Shown here piece by piece: positions 1 to 9,374 of a stretch of DNA of 64,000 nucleotides. The notes under the pieces are model-generated. The model was not told where the DNA came from. It saw only the letters and a program-made list of their open reading frames with translations, and searched no databases. Position 1 is the stretch's first letter. Every line of letters starts with the position of its first letter. The position numbers were made by a program, and so were the translations under genes. The DNA is from Acidobacteriaceae bacterium TAA 166 (GTDB lineage Bacteria; Acidobacteriota; Terriglobia; Terriglobales; Acidobacteriaceae), in the NCBI GenBank assembly GCA_000421065.1, contig ATWD01000001.1:1914001-1978000 (forward strand), read 5' to 3'.

Positions 1-609
1 ATCCATGCAAGCCACGCAACCTATGCGGTGGTGTACTGGAGCACGGCAGGATTGGACCTGGCGCTGCAGATCGCGATTGTCTTCGAGTTGGCCAGGATCG
101 TTCTGAAACCGACCGGAACCTGGGTCCGCGATGCCCGCAGGATGTTTCTGCTGATGGTGGGCGTGGGCACGCTGATCGCTGCGGGAACCGCCTATGGGAT
201 CGCTCCGAAGGTTCCAAACGACCTGGGGGATTGGATCGACAAGGGCAGCCTGTTTGCGGCCATGCTGAATGCGCAACTTTTTGCGGCTATGACCCTGGCT
301 TCGACTCGCCTGGGACTGGCCTGGCGGCATCATGTGATGGCTATCGCCTCGGGATGGGCGCTTTGGGCAGTGGTGGGCCTCTTTGTAGAGGCGGCTCATA
401 GCTATTTCGGGCCGGACTGGCATGGGTTGGAGCTGGACCAGGTGCGCATTCTGACGTACCAGGCGGTCACGATTTTTTGGACAATTAATCTGTGGCTTCC
501 CGAGCCCGAGCGTCGTACACTGTCGCCAGAGATGCAGGCCTACCTGGCAGGAATCCAACAACAGGCGCAGCTCGGAGTTTCGGCGATGAGCCGCCTGGAT
601 CGGCGATGA
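1..609 (+). CDS. Multi-pass membrane protein of unknown function, 5' end outside window
   Basis: The reading frame is open from the first base (ten codons precede the first possible start, a GTG at 28), so the real start lies left of the window. The visible part has about five hydrophobic segments, roughly residues 3-22, 40-60, 75-92, 102-122 and 140-157 counted from the GTG, and a short soluble C-terminal tail rich in Gln and Arg. I do not recognise the family. It ends 7 bases before the next gene on the same strand, so the two are probably cotranscribed. A role in the inner membrane is all that can be inferred. Confidence 0.7.
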   Translation: MHASHATYAVVYWSTAGLDLALQIAIVFELARIVLKPTGTWVRDARRMFLLMVGVGTLIAAGTAYGIAPKVPNDLGDWIDKGSLFAAMLNAQLFAAMTLASTRLGLAWRHHVMAIASGWALWAVVGLFVEAAHSYFGPDWHGLELDQVRILTYQAVTIFWTINLWLPEPERRTLSPEMQAYLAGIQQQAQLGVSAMSRLDRR

Positions 610-616
610 ACCGACT

Positions 617-1144
617 ATGGCATTCGTAATTTTTGTTGCACTGAGTATTGCCGTGACCGCTGTTATCTTCTGCGCGCAGAGGAGAGCCCGTACGCTGGCC
701 TCCGATGACTGGGAGACGCTTGTCTCTCGTCTGCAGCCGGTCTCCTTCAACTCTCTTGAAACCGTGGCACTCGATCACCTGCAGCCAAATGGCCATCAGG
801 TGACGCTCGAGACCTCCGATATATGGACGCTGATGGGCGGCATGGAGGGCCTGGCGAAGATGGAGAACAACGCCGAGGTAATGGTGCGGCTCGCGGCCTA
901 TGTTCGGGTGTGGAACTTCGAGGAGGCGATGATCGTCTCCGAGAGGATTCGCTATGACGCTGTCCTGTTGAAGCGCGCCCTGCTGCGCATCCGCTTCCAG
1001 ATGGTGTTCTCGAAGTACAGACTGCATGTCCCCTTCCATATGCAGCAAGCGGCGTCTTCTTACTACTTGATGACCCGGCGGCTGCTGGCGCTCTACGAGA
1101 CGAACCAGTATGTGCTTTACCCGCGCTTGGCCGAGGCATTTTAA
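617..1144 (+). CDS. Hypothetical membrane-anchored protein
   Basis: A 175-residue protein with one N-terminal hydrophobic segment (residues 2-20) followed by a charged, apparently helical region of about 150 residues. The family is not recognised. It follows the upstream membrane-protein gene with 7 bases between them and is followed by a strong hairpin terminator, so the two form a small operon. The arrangement suggests a single-span protein with its body in the cytoplasm. A 231-residue frame on the other strand (485-1180) covers both genes and is treated as a shadow. No ribosome-binding site is obvious, so translation may be coupled to the upstream gene. Confidence 0.6.
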   Translation: MAFVIFVALSIAVTAVIFCAQRRARTLASDDWETLVSRLQPVSFNSLETVALDHLQPNGHQVTLETSDIWTLMGGMEGLAKMENNAEVMVRLAAYVRVWNFEEAMIVSERIRYDAVLLKRALLRIRFQMVFSKYRLHVPFHMQQAASSYYLMTRRLLALYETNQYVLYPRLAEAF

Positions 1145-1160
1145 CTCTTCTCTGAAAAGG

Positions 1161-1201
1161 AAAAGGCCGTCCATGCGCAACCTTAGCGCGGACGGCCTTT
1201 T
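1161..1201. terminator. Bidirectional rho-independent terminator
   Basis: A 12-base inverted repeat, AAAAGGCCGTCC at 1161-1172 and GGACGGCCTTTT at 1190-1201, with a 17-base loop. The stem is perfect, with A-tract and T-tract at either end, so it can work in both directions. It lies between the end of the rightward operon and the end of the leftward winged-helix/propeller gene. Confidence 0.85.
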
Positions 1202-1204
1202 CGT

Positions 1205-3412
1205 CTATCTGCCGTCGATATCGAGCGAATAGAGATTCGCGGTGGAAGAGCGCGCGCGAACGAGCGGAACGTCATCGGGCGTGATGCCGCTGAAGAAGTA
1301 GTCGGCGGTCTGGTCGGAGCGGAAGCTGGAGAGATCGGCGACCTGCTGCAGCCTGCCGTCGGAGACGTCGATCCGGTCGATGGGCTGGTTAGGCGACATG
1401 AAGGCGTGGATGTAGACGGCCCGGCTGTCGGGACTCCAGACGGGATCGGCGGCGCTCGAATCCGAGAGCTGGGTCCAGCTTCGGGTCGCAATGTTGTAGA
1501 GCATGAGCCGGCGCTGATCGAGGGTGATGGCCACGATGAAGCGGCCGTCCGGCGACCAGCGCGGGCTGAAGAGGCCTTCGGACCCGGGCAGGGTGGTCAC
1601 GGCGTGGGTGCGCAGGTCCAGCAGCTGGATGGCGCGGGTTCCACTCTCTTTGCCCATCAAATCGGGGACGCGGCCGAAGACCAGGGACTGGCCGTCGGAG
1701 GACCAGTCTGGATCGGCGGCGTTGCGATTTTCGTCGAGGAGGCGTTTGGGGCTGCTTCCGTCGGCGGCGACGGAGTAGAGCTGCCAGGCCTGGCCGGGCT
1801 CACGCGCCATCAATGCCAGCTGACGGCCATCGGGCGACCAGTGCGCGAGGAAGACCTGCATGGAGTCCGGAGTGAGCTGAAGTTTTTCGTCACCATTGAG
1901 GCGCGCTCTCCAGAGGCGGCCCTGGGTGTCGGTCCAGGCGACCCACTGACGATCACGCGAGAAGGTGACGCGGCTGGCGGGGGAGAGGAAGTTGTTTTCA
2001 GCGGAGAACTCGTGCTTCTCGGCTGAGTACCGGAGCAACTCGGACTGGGTGTCGAGGCCGAGGAAGAAGATTCGGTGTCCGGTGCGGGCGGCGATGGGAG
2101 CCTGGTAACGCAGAGGGCCGTTGGTGACGCGGATCGGCCGGAGCGTCTGATTGCCGCGCAGCATCCAGAGATCGTCGTTGCCGTCACGCGAGGACTGGAA
2201 GACGAAGAACTTTCCATCCGAGGTCCAGGTTCCGCAGCAGTCGGCTGCGGGATTGCTCCAGCCTTTAAGGATGGGGTGAGGAGTACGGCTGCCGTTGACC
2301 AGCTCCCAGAGCGAGAGGGTGTGGGCGATGGGGTCGATGATGGTGAAGCGGAGCAGCTTGCCATCGGGAGACCAGCGGAGCCAGAACGCCCGTCCGGGAA
2401 GGCCGGCCATGGGGGTGGAGCTGCCGTCGCGGAGGTGGGTGAGCAGAAGCTCGTTGCCGGCGGCATAGAGGATGCCCTGGCCGTCGGGCATCCAGGTCGC
2501 GTCGTGGGCGAGGATGTTGGAGACGCGAAGGGCGCTGCCTCCGCCGACCGGGACCACCCATAGAGGCTGCTCGGATTCGGGAGAGAGATGGGAGCGGACG
2601 AGGAGCCGGGTGCCGTCGGGAGAGAGGTCGCCGATGGAGGGACCGGTGATCTCGCTGGGGATCTCGAGGGGGATGGGATCGCCGTCGGCGAGGGAGATCT
2701 GGGAGAGGACGGGGCGGCCCTTCTCGATGACGGGGGAGAAGATGCGGTAGCCGTCGGTGGCGGTGGCGGGAAGATTTTCCATGGAGGCCGCGCCCGGGGA
2801 GATGCGGCCGGTTCGGGTGACCTGGGAGATGCGGACGGGCTCGCGGGAGGAGCCGCGGATATTGCCCAGGTAAAAGCCCAGCCCGGCACCGGAGACGGCG
2901 AGAAGGACGCCGACTCCGGCAAAAAGATAGGGAGAAGACCGGCGAGAGAGGGGTGGCTCGGAGGCCGTGAGGGGGTCCTGCTGGATCTCGCGCACGGGGG
3001 CCGAGACGGAGTCTGGAACGTCCTCCGCGAGGGAGCTGGGCTCGGCGGGAGCGGGCTCCATGGGGGGAGGCGATGGGTAGCTTACGGGAGCGATGAAACG
3101 GTAGCCGCGGCGGGCCAAGGTCTCGACGAAGCGGGGGTTATCGGCAGAGTCTCCCAGGGCCTCGCGGATCTTATTGACGGCGGTTCCCAGGGAGTGATCG
3201 AAGTCGACGGTAGTGTCCTTGCCCCAAAGGCGGAGCTGGAGTTCCTCGCGGGTGACGACCTCGCCGGGATGTTCCAACAGAGCAGCAAGAATCTTGAAGG
3301 GTTGGCTCTGGATCTTGATGCGTTTGCCGGCCTTCCAGAGCTCCCCGCTTTCGAGATCGGCCTCAAAGAGCCCGAAGGTGATGCGGGACGGAGTTTCGAT
3401 CAGCGGGGACAT
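1205..3412 (-). CDS. CadC-type winged-helix regulator fused to a TolB/WD40-like beta-propeller
   Basis: 735 residues in three parts. Residues 10-110 are an OmpR/PhoB-type winged helix, ending in the typical ARRGYRFI element. A Pro-rich linker and one membrane span (about 161-183) follow. The rest is a periplasmic propeller made of repeated WSPDG-type blades (WSPDGKLL, WTSDGKFF, WSPDGRQL, WSSDGQSL, WSPDGRFI, WSPDSRAV). In the CadC/ToxR class the DNA-binding domain stays in the cytoplasm while the external domain senses a signal; that role is inferred here. It is divergent from the Oar-type receptor gene at 3673, with 260 bases between the starts, so it may control that gene. A 370-residue frame inside it on the same strand is a shadow. 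Confidence 0.88.
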   Translation of the reverse strand: MSPLIETPSRITFGLFEADLESGELWKAGKRIKIQSQPFKILAALLEHPGEVVTREELQLRLWGKDTTVDFDHSLGTAVNKIREALGDSADNPRFVETLARRGYRFIAPVSYPSPPPMEPAPAEPSSLAEDVPDSVSAPVREIQQDPLTASEPPLSRRSSPYLFAGVGVLLAVSGAGLGFYLGNIRGSSREPVRISQVTRTGRISPGAASMENLPATATDGYRIFSPVIEKGRPVLSQISLADGDPIPLEIPSEITGPSIGDLSPDGTRLLVRSHLSPESEQPLWVVPVGGGSALRVSNILAHDATWMPDGQGILYAAGNELLLTHLRDGSSTPMAGLPGRAFWLRWSPDGKLLRFTIIDPIAHTLSLWELVNGSRTPHPILKGWSNPAADCCGTWTSDGKFFVFQSSRDGNDDLWMLRGNQTLRPIRVTNGPLRYQAPIAARTGHRIFFLGLDTQSELLRYSAEKHEFSAENNFLSPASRVTFSRDRQWVAWTDTQGRLWRARLNGDEKLQLTPDSMQVFLAHWSPDGRQLALMAREPGQAWQLYSVAADGSSPKRLLDENRNAADPDWSSDGQSLVFGRVPDLMGKESGTRAIQLLDLRTHAVTTLPGSEGLFSPRWSPDGRFIVAITLDQRRLMLYNIATRSWTQLSDSSAADPVWSPDSRAVYIHAFMSPNQPIDRIDVSDGRLQQVADLSSFRSDQTADYFFSGITPDDVPLVRARSSTANLYSLDIDGR

Positions 3413-3672
3413 CTCACATCAGACCTCATACGGCAGTACTTCACCATCTTTTAACATACACCTTTGGCTCTTCCCGGAATTGAAGGAACGCTCCAAACGA
3501 TTGATCTACCAATAGTTGCCGGATGAAGAAGAATTGAGACAAAAAAGGGCCGCCGTGGATGGCGGTGAATGTCTCTAACAGGACATCGTCCTTCTCGCAG
3601 ATGAAGAAAACTGCGGCCGCCGGTTGGTAACGGTTTTTTCTGGACGGTTTTGTACGACTTATTGGAGGCAGT

Positions 3673-6600
3673 ATGAATGGCAATCTTTGTTTCAACACCG
3701 CGAGGCGTGTCTTCGCGGCACTTCTGCTGGTCGCGGGCATGGTCTTCGGCCCGGAGAGCGCGTGGGCCCAGACCGATACGGGCCGCGTGCTGGGAACGGT
3801 GTCCGACACCACGGGAGCGCTGTTACCGGGCGCGACCGTGACCCTGACAAACACCGAGACCCAAGCCAAGCAGACCCGTACGGCAGATTCCGATGGAAGC
3901 TTCAACTTCGCCGGCGTGATGCGCGGACCGTACCGGGTCGAGGCCAGCAGCAACGGATTCGTCACCACGGCCCAGAGCTTTACCCTGCAGGTCTCGCAGG
4001 TCCAGACCGTAGATTTTCATCTGCAGGTCGGGGCGGCGAGCACGACGGTGGAGGTAACCGATGCGGCACCGATCATCGAGACCTCGACCTCGTCGCTGGG
4101 CGAGGTGGTGGCCGGACGGCAGGTGACGGAGCTTCCGCTGAACGGACGCAACTTTACCCAGCTGGCCCTGCTGACGCCGGGCGTGACGCGCGGGCAGTAC
4201 GGAAACGGGGCCTCGGGCGTGAACGGCGATGCGGAGACCTTCCGCAACCAGGAGAGCGGCGGTGGATCGGTTTCTTCGAACGGACTTCGGCCGCAGGCGA
4301 ACAACTATATCCTCGACGGCGTGGATAACAATGAGGCGCTGGTCAACACGCTGGTCTTCTTCCCCAACATCGAGGGCACGCAGGAGTTCCGCGTAAACAC
4401 ATCGGTGGCCCCGGCGGAGTTTGGTCGCGCGGGCGGCGCGATCGTGCAGACGTCGATTAAATCGGGAACGAATCAGCTTCACGGTTCGGCGTTCTGGTTT
4501 GCCCGTTCGAACCTGTTCGATGCGAATCCTAACTACCAGTTCTTTGGGGCTCCCGCGGCTCCGGCGCAACCCTTCAAACGTAACCAGTTTGGCGGATCGC
4601 TGGGTGGACCGGTGATCAAGAACAAGCTGTTCCTGTTCGGCGACTATTCCGGGTATCGCGAGGATACTCCGCTGAACGCGCAGTTCCTGACGGTTCCGAC
4701 GTCGCTGATGCGCCAGGGCAACTTCTCGGAGCTGCTGGGACAGGGCAGTACGACGGTTCCTTCGGCCTGTCCGAAGACGACGGCGGCGGTCAACGGCGCG
4801 ATCTACGATCCGGTGACCTGCGCTCCGTTCGCGGGCAACATCATTCCTTCGGACCGATTGAATTCGGCTGCGGTGAACTACTTCAATGCGTATCCCCTGC
4901 CCAACGTTCCGGGCACGGTGAACGGAACGCAGAACAACTATCGCACCATCCGGCGTCAGGTCACGCATTATGACACCTTCGACGTTCGCGCGGACTGGAA
5001 CATCGCATCGCACGACGTGGCGTTCGCGCGCTTCGCGTACGACCAGAGCAAGTTCACGCGTACTTCGGAGTTCGCAAACCTGCCGGCGGGCTTTGCCTCG
5101 GGCGACAACACGGCGCATGCGCGCGGCGTGGCCGTGGGCGAGACCCATACCTTCACTAACAACCTGCTGAACGAGTTTCGCGCGGCCTATAACCGCTACA
5201 CCTTTACCAATGCTCCGGTCTTCTCGGGTACTCCGGTCTCCGCGGACCTGGGCATCGTGAACGCGAACCGCACTCCGCAGCTGGGGGGCGGCGCGCTGAT
5301 CGGCGGCAATGGCAACTTCCTCGAGTACACGGGCGACTACGGCCTCTATTCGGTGCCGGAGAACTCGTACCAGATTCTGGACTCAGTGAGCTATCTCAAG
5401 GGCCACCATGCGATCAAGTTCGGAGGCAATGCGATCCGCCGCGATGTGGCGTTCTTCCGTCCGATCTCCGGCAAGGGCTACTTCAACTACGGCAACGCCG
5501 ACTTTACCGGCTATGTTCCGGCGGAGGTTCTGGTCGGATTTGCGGACAACTATAGCATTGGAGCGCAGACAGGATTCTTCGGAACGCGCAACTATGAGAT
5601 TGGAGCCTTTGTTCAGGATGACTGGAAGATCACTCCGAAGCTGACGCTGAACCTCGGCATTCGCTACGACGTCATTACGTATCCGACGGAGCAGCATAAC
5701 CGGCAGGCGGCGCTGAACGTCAACACGGGCACGATCGACCTGGCGGGCGTGAACGGGGTTCCGAAGTCGCTGGTGAATACGGACTACAACAACGTGGCTC
5801 CGCGCGTGGGCTTTGCGTATGACCTGTACGGTCAGGGCAAGACGGTTCTGCGCGGCGGCTATGGCATGTTCTACTTCCTCGATCGCGGCGGCATCGATAA
5901 CCAGTTCGGCCAGCAGGCTCCGTTTGGCGGCAGCGTGGGTTACTCGGCATCGCAGGGTTATCGCGTGACGTTCACCGGACAGGCTCCGTTGAACACGAAC
6001 GACAATCGCCTGGCGACGGCCGCACTGCCGCTGCCGGGATACCCGAACTTCGATCCGAACTCTCCTCCCGCGGGCCTGAACATCTTCACGACGAATCGCA
6101 ATAACCAGATCCCGACGGTGCAGCAGTACAACCTGCAGCTGCAGCAGCAGATCGGCAACGGCACGATGTTCACGGTGGCCTATGTGGGCAACAAGGCCGA
6201 TCATCTGGCGACGGGGTACAACTACAACACGGAACGACTCGGCGGAGCTCCCAAGCTCTTCGGGAACCTGGGCCAGGTGGTGGCGGAGTTCAACAACGGC
6301 ACCTCGCACTACAACTCGCTGCAGGCACAGCTGAATCATCGCCTGGGCAACAGCCTGACGTTGACGACCTCCTACACGTGGGCGCGGAACATCGATGACT
6401 CGGACGGGTACGTCGGCATCAGCGCGGCGAGCCCGCTGTATGCATTCGATACGCAGCTCAACAAAGGCAACTCGACGCTCGACCAGCGGCATGTGTTCAT
6501 CGCCAGCGCTCTCTATAACCTTCCCTTCGGCCATGGCCAGATGTTCGGAAGCCACTGGGGACGCGGGATGGAACTGGTGGCCGGCGGGTGGCAGCTGAAT

Positions 6601-7014
6601 GCGATCGTGCAGGCGCAGACGGGAACTCCGGTCTCGATTGTGACTCCGGATACCAGCGGCAACTATAGCCCGCGGGGAACGGTGGTCGGCAGTCTCTCGC
6701 TGCCGCGCAGCATCTCGGGACAGTGGTTCGACACGTCGAACATTGTGGCGACTCCGTTGGGTTCTGAGGGCAACATCGGGCGCAACTCGGTCTTTGGACC
6801 TGGGCTGGCGCAGGGCGACGTCTCAATCTTCAAGACGCTGCACTTTACCGAGCGGTTCGCGACGGAGCTGAGGGCGGAGAGTTTCAACCTCACCAACACG
6901 CCGCAGTTCCAGAACCCCGTGAGCAACACGAACGATGGAAACTTCGGCCATGTCACAGCGACGCGACAGTACAGCGAGCGTCAGTTGCAGATGGCGATCC
7001 GGCTTCTCTTCTAA
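3673..7014 (+). CDS. Oar-type TonB-dependent receptor, carboxypeptidase-regulatory-like N-terminus
   Basis: 1113 residues. A signal peptide (about residues 1-33, ending SAWAQ) is followed by a carboxypeptidase-regulatory-like beta-sandwich (about 36-117), a plug region with LPLNGRNF and YILDGVDNNE, and a long outer-membrane barrel ending in Phe, the usual BAM signal. This receptor type is greatly expanded in Acidobacteriota and is generally linked to uptake or surface binding of glycans or peptides; the ligand cannot be read from sequence. The ATG is preceded by TTGGAGG with good spacing. The maltodextrin-type GH13 gene downstream suggests an alpha-glucan ligand, but a terminator separates them. 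Confidence 0.93.
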   Translation: MNGNLCFNTARRVFAALLLVAGMVFGPESAWAQTDTGRVLGTVSDTTGALLPGATVTLTNTETQAKQTRTADSDGSFNFAGVMRGPYRVEASSNGFVTTAQSFTLQVSQVQTVDFHLQVGAASTTVEVTDAAPIIETSTSSLGEVVAGRQVTELPLNGRNFTQLALLTPGVTRGQYGNGASGVNGDAETFRNQESGGGSVSSNGLRPQANNYILDGVDNNEALVNTLVFFPNIEGTQEFRVNTSVAPAEFGRAGGAIVQTSIKSGTNQLHGSAFWFARSNLFDANPNYQFFGAPAAPAQPFKRNQFGGSLGGPVIKNKLFLFGDYSGYREDTPLNAQFLTVPTSLMRQGNFSELLGQGSTTVPSACPKTTAAVNGAIYDPVTCAPFAGNIIPSDRLNSAAVNYFNAYPLPNVPGTVNGTQNNYRTIRRQVTHYDTFDVRADWNIASHDVAFARFAYDQSKFTRTSEFANLPAGFASGDNTAHARGVAVGETHTFTNNLLNEFRAAYNRYTFTNAPVFSGTPVSADLGIVNANRTPQLGGGALIGGNGNFLEYTGDYGLYSVPENSYQILDSVSYLKGHHAIKFGGNAIRRDVAFFRPISGKGYFNYGNADFTGYVPAEVLVGFADNYSIGAQTGFFGTRNYEIGAFVQDDWKITPKLTLNLGIRYDVITYPTEQHNRQAALNVNTGTIDLAGVNGVPKSLVNTDYNNVAPRVGFAYDLYGQGKTVLRGGYGMFYFLDRGGIDNQFGQQAPFGGSVGYSASQGYRVTFTGQAPLNTNDNRLATAALPLPGYPNFDPNSPPAGLNIFTTNRNNQIPTVQQYNLQLQQQIGNGTMFTVAYVGNKADHLATGYNYNTERLGGAPKLFGNLGQVVAEFNNGTSHYNSLQAQLNHRLGNSLTLTTSYTWARNIDDSDGYVGISAASPLYAFDTQLNKGNSTLDQRHVFIASALYNLPFGHGQMFGSHWGRGMELVAGGWQLNAIVQAQTGTPVSIVTPDTSGNYSPRGTVVGSLSLPRSISGQWFDTSNIVATPLGSEGNIGRNSVFGPGLAQGDVSIFKTLHFTERFATELRAESFNLTNTPQFQNPVSNTNDGNFGHVTATRQYSERQLQMAIRLLF

Positions 7015-7035
7015 CGGCGAGAGGTTTGTATACCA

Positions 7036-7071
7036 GCGCCGTATGGTTCGCTCTCCATGCGGCGCTTTTTT
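7036..7071 (+). terminator. Rho-independent terminator of the TonB receptor gene
   Basis: GCGCCGTATGG at 7036-7046 pairs with CCATGCGGCGC at 7055-7065 (one G-T pair), loop of 8 bases, followed by six T. The second arm contains the ATG at 7057 that would give the longest frame of the next gene, which argues against that start. Confidence 0.85.
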
Positions 7072-7101
7072 CTTAATGCTCGCTCTGAGAAAGGATCGTT
7101 T

Positions 7102-8913
7102 GTGGTGAAGAAGAGTTTTTTACTGGCGGCTCTGGTATGTGCGTTGCCGCCATCGATGGCCGCGCAGAGTGCCGCGCCTCGCATAACAAAGATCGACCCG
7201 CCAAACTGGTGGGCGGGAATGTCGAAGGCCATGCTGCTGGTGAAGGGAGAGAATCTCGAGGGCGCGCGCTTTCGCCTGAGCGATGCGCATCTTCGCGTGG
7301 AGCGGGTGAAGATTTCGTCCAATGGACACTGGGCCGAGCTGTGGTTAAACGCATCGCCAAGCAGGCAGGAGTCGGTGACGATCTCGGCGAAGAGCAGCGC
7401 GGGGGAGGCCTCGCTTCCCTTCCGCTTCGAACAAAGGCGAGCGGAGAGCGAAGGCTTTCGCGGCTTCTCGTCGAAGGATGTGATGTATCTGATCATGACG
7501 GACCGCTTTGCCCGGGGAGGTCCGCAGGCTGCGGAGGCGACAGGCGAACGCGACAAGCCACGAGGATGGCATGGAGGCAATCTCGAGGGCGTCGTGGAGC
7601 ATCTGGATTATCTGCAGAGCCTTGGAATCACCACGGTGTGGGTCACGCCGGTGTATCAGAACCATGAGCCGCAGAGCTATCACGGCTACGGTGCGACCGA
7701 TCTATACGCGGTGGATGAGCATTATGGCTCGCTTGCCGATCTGAAGACGCTGAGCGAGGCCCTGCACAAACGCGGCATGAAGCTGGTGCTGGACCTGGTG
7801 CCGAATCATGTGGGACCGGAGCATCCCTGGGTCGAGGACGAGCCGGAGCCGGATTGGTTTCATGGAACCAAGGCGCAGCACCACGCGGCGCAGGGGGAGT
7901 TCAAGCCGCTCACTGATCCGCATGCTCCCTGGCGCGATCAGCGGGACGTTCTCGATGGGTGGTTTGCGAATGTGCTGCCGGATATGAATCCGGAGAATCC
8001 AGCCGTGGCGCAGTATCTGACGCAGAATGCGGTGTGGTGGACGGAGGAGGCAGGAGCCGACGGCCTGAGGCTGGATACATTTCCTTATGTGGGGCGAGCT
8101 TTCTGGCAGGGCTTTCATACGACGCTGCACACGCTGTACCCGCAGCTGACGACGGTGGGCGAGGTCTTTAACCAGGACGCGACAATCACGTCGTCGTTCG
8201 CCGGCGGAGTGACGCGCAATGGCGTGGATACGGGGCTGGATACACCGTTCGACTTTCCGACGTTCTTCGCTCTGCGCGATGTGTTTGCGAAGGGAGCGCC
8301 GATGACGCGGCTGACGGATGTGTGGCGGCAGGATGCACTCTACCCGCATCCGGAGCGGCTGGTTCCGTTTCTGGGCAATCATGACAATCGGCGTTTTCTC
8401 TCGGAGCCGGGCGCGGATTCCGACCAGATGCGATTGGCCTTTTTGGTGCTGCTGACGATGCGCGGCATGCCCGAGATCTACTCCGGCGACGAGATCGCGA
8501 TGACCGGCGGAGAAGATCCGGACAACCGGCATGACTTTCCGGGCGGATTCGCAGGCGATGCTCAGAGTGCATTCAGCAAAAGAACGCCGGAGCAGAGCGC
8601 GATCTACGACTGGGTGCATGGCCTGCTCACGATACGGAGCCAGATCCCTGCGCTTACGACAGGAGCGATGCAGGTGTTGCATGCGGAGAAGGATGTCCTG
8701 GTGTTTGCGCGGTACACGCAGGGCCAGTGTGTGATGACGGCGCTCAATCGTGCGGGCGCACCTGCTGCGGTCGAGGTGCCGGCGGAGGAGACGATTGTCT
8801 CGGGAAAGCACTCCGCATCGCTACTGCTTGGGACTGGAACAGCGAGCTTTCATGGGCAGAATCTTCACCTTGACCTACCGGCAAAGTCAGGAGCATTGCT
8901 GGAGATTCGCTAA
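7102..8913 (+). CDS. Secreted GH13 alpha-amylase family enzyme, cyclomaltodextrinase/neopullulanase type
   Basis: A signal peptide is followed by a cyclomaltodextrinase-type N-terminal domain (DPPNWWAGM, about residues 20-110) and a GH13 barrel. The catalytic set is visible: nucleophile Asp in GLRLDT (about 327), acid/base Glu in VGEVF (about 353), and the third Asp in LGNHDN (about 427). Enzymes of this type cleave maltodextrins, cyclodextrins or pullulan; the signal peptide places it in the periplasm or outside. I chose the GTG at 7102 (7105 is equally possible) because it follows AAAGGA and starts the signal peptide directly. The longer ATG at 7057 lies inside the terminator of the previous gene. 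Confidence 0.9.
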   Translation: MVKKSFLLAALVCALPPSMAAQSAAPRITKIDPPNWWAGMSKAMLLVKGENLEGARFRLSDAHLRVERVKISSNGHWAELWLNASPSRQESVTISAKSSAGEASLPFRFEQRRAESEGFRGFSSKDVMYLIMTDRFARGGPQAAEATGERDKPRGWHGGNLEGVVEHLDYLQSLGITTVWVTPVYQNHEPQSYHGYGATDLYAVDEHYGSLADLKTLSEALHKRGMKLVLDLVPNHVGPEHPWVEDEPEPDWFHGTKAQHHAAQGEFKPLTDPHAPWRDQRDVLDGWFANVLPDMNPENPAVAQYLTQNAVWWTEEAGADGLRLDTFPYVGRAFWQGFHTTLHTLYPQLTTVGEVFNQDATITSSFAGGVTRNGVDTGLDTPFDFPTFFALRDVFAKGAPMTRLTDVWRQDALYPHPERLVPFLGNHDNRRFLSEPGADSDQMRLAFLVLLTMRGMPEIYSGDEIAMTGGEDPDNRHDFPGGFAGDAQSAFSKRTPEQSAIYDWVHGLLTIRSQIPALTTGAMQVLHAEKDVLVFARYTQGQCVMTALNRAGAPAAVEVPAEETIVSGKHSASLLLGTGTASFHGQNLHLDLPAKSGALLEIR

Positions 8914-8978
8914 ATCCTTAAAACGCCGTGAGCGCCCTGGGGAGAGCTCCACAGGACGCTCGGGCATTTAGAGAACCC

Positions 8979-9305
8979 TTACTTTGAAGCCACTTGCTTG
9001 CCCTGCTTGTCGAGATCGAGATTGAGCTCGAGCACGTTGACGCGAGGCTCGCCAAGCAGCCCGAACTGTCGGCCCGCCGTATGCTGCGCGACGACCTGAT
9101 GCAGCTTCGATTCGGAGATACCGCGTGACTTCGAGATGCGGGGGATCTGGAACTCGGCGGCCGCGGGAGTTATGTCGGGATCGAGACCGGAGGCCGAGGT
9201 GGTGACGAGATCGACGGGAATAGAAGCGTCAGGATTCTCCTTCTGAAGATCGGAGACGCTGACGGCGACGCGGTCGATGTACTTCTTGTTCGTCTTCACC
9301 TTCTC
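8979..9305 (-). pseudogene. kdpC: kdpC remnant (C-terminal part of potassium-ATPase C subunit)
   Basis: The leftward frame ending at 8979 carries the conserved C-terminal KdpC sequence: [43 protein letters not shown] and [15 protein letters not shown]. KdpC is about 190 residues with an N-terminal membrane span. Only about the last 105 residues are recognisable here; upstream the frame turns into unrelated Arg/Ala-rich sequence and runs into the start of the FGE gene at 9375. No kdpA, kdpB, kdpF or kdpD is present in the window. The piece therefore looks like the leftover of a lost kdp operon rather than a working gene. A hairpin (TGCTCCTC at 9325-9332, GAGGAGCA at 9348-9355) lies just beyond the remnant. 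Confidence 0.8.
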
Positions 9306-9374
9306 GCTGCCCCTGGCCTCGTGATGCTCCTCCCGCCTCGTGACGTTGAGGAGCAATGGAGATAAAGTGAGAGG

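Noticed and set aside
3823..5148. 441-residue frame on the minus strand inside the first TonB receptor gene
   Set aside because: Arg/Val/His-rich composition without any domain; it is the shadow of a high-G+C coding frame on the other strand. The same holds for 5383-6555 and 7702-8811.
8929..8961. Terminator after the GH13 gene (GAGCGCCCTG with CAGGACGCTC)
   Set aside because: The stem is plausible but has a mismatch and no T-run, so it was not listed as a feature.
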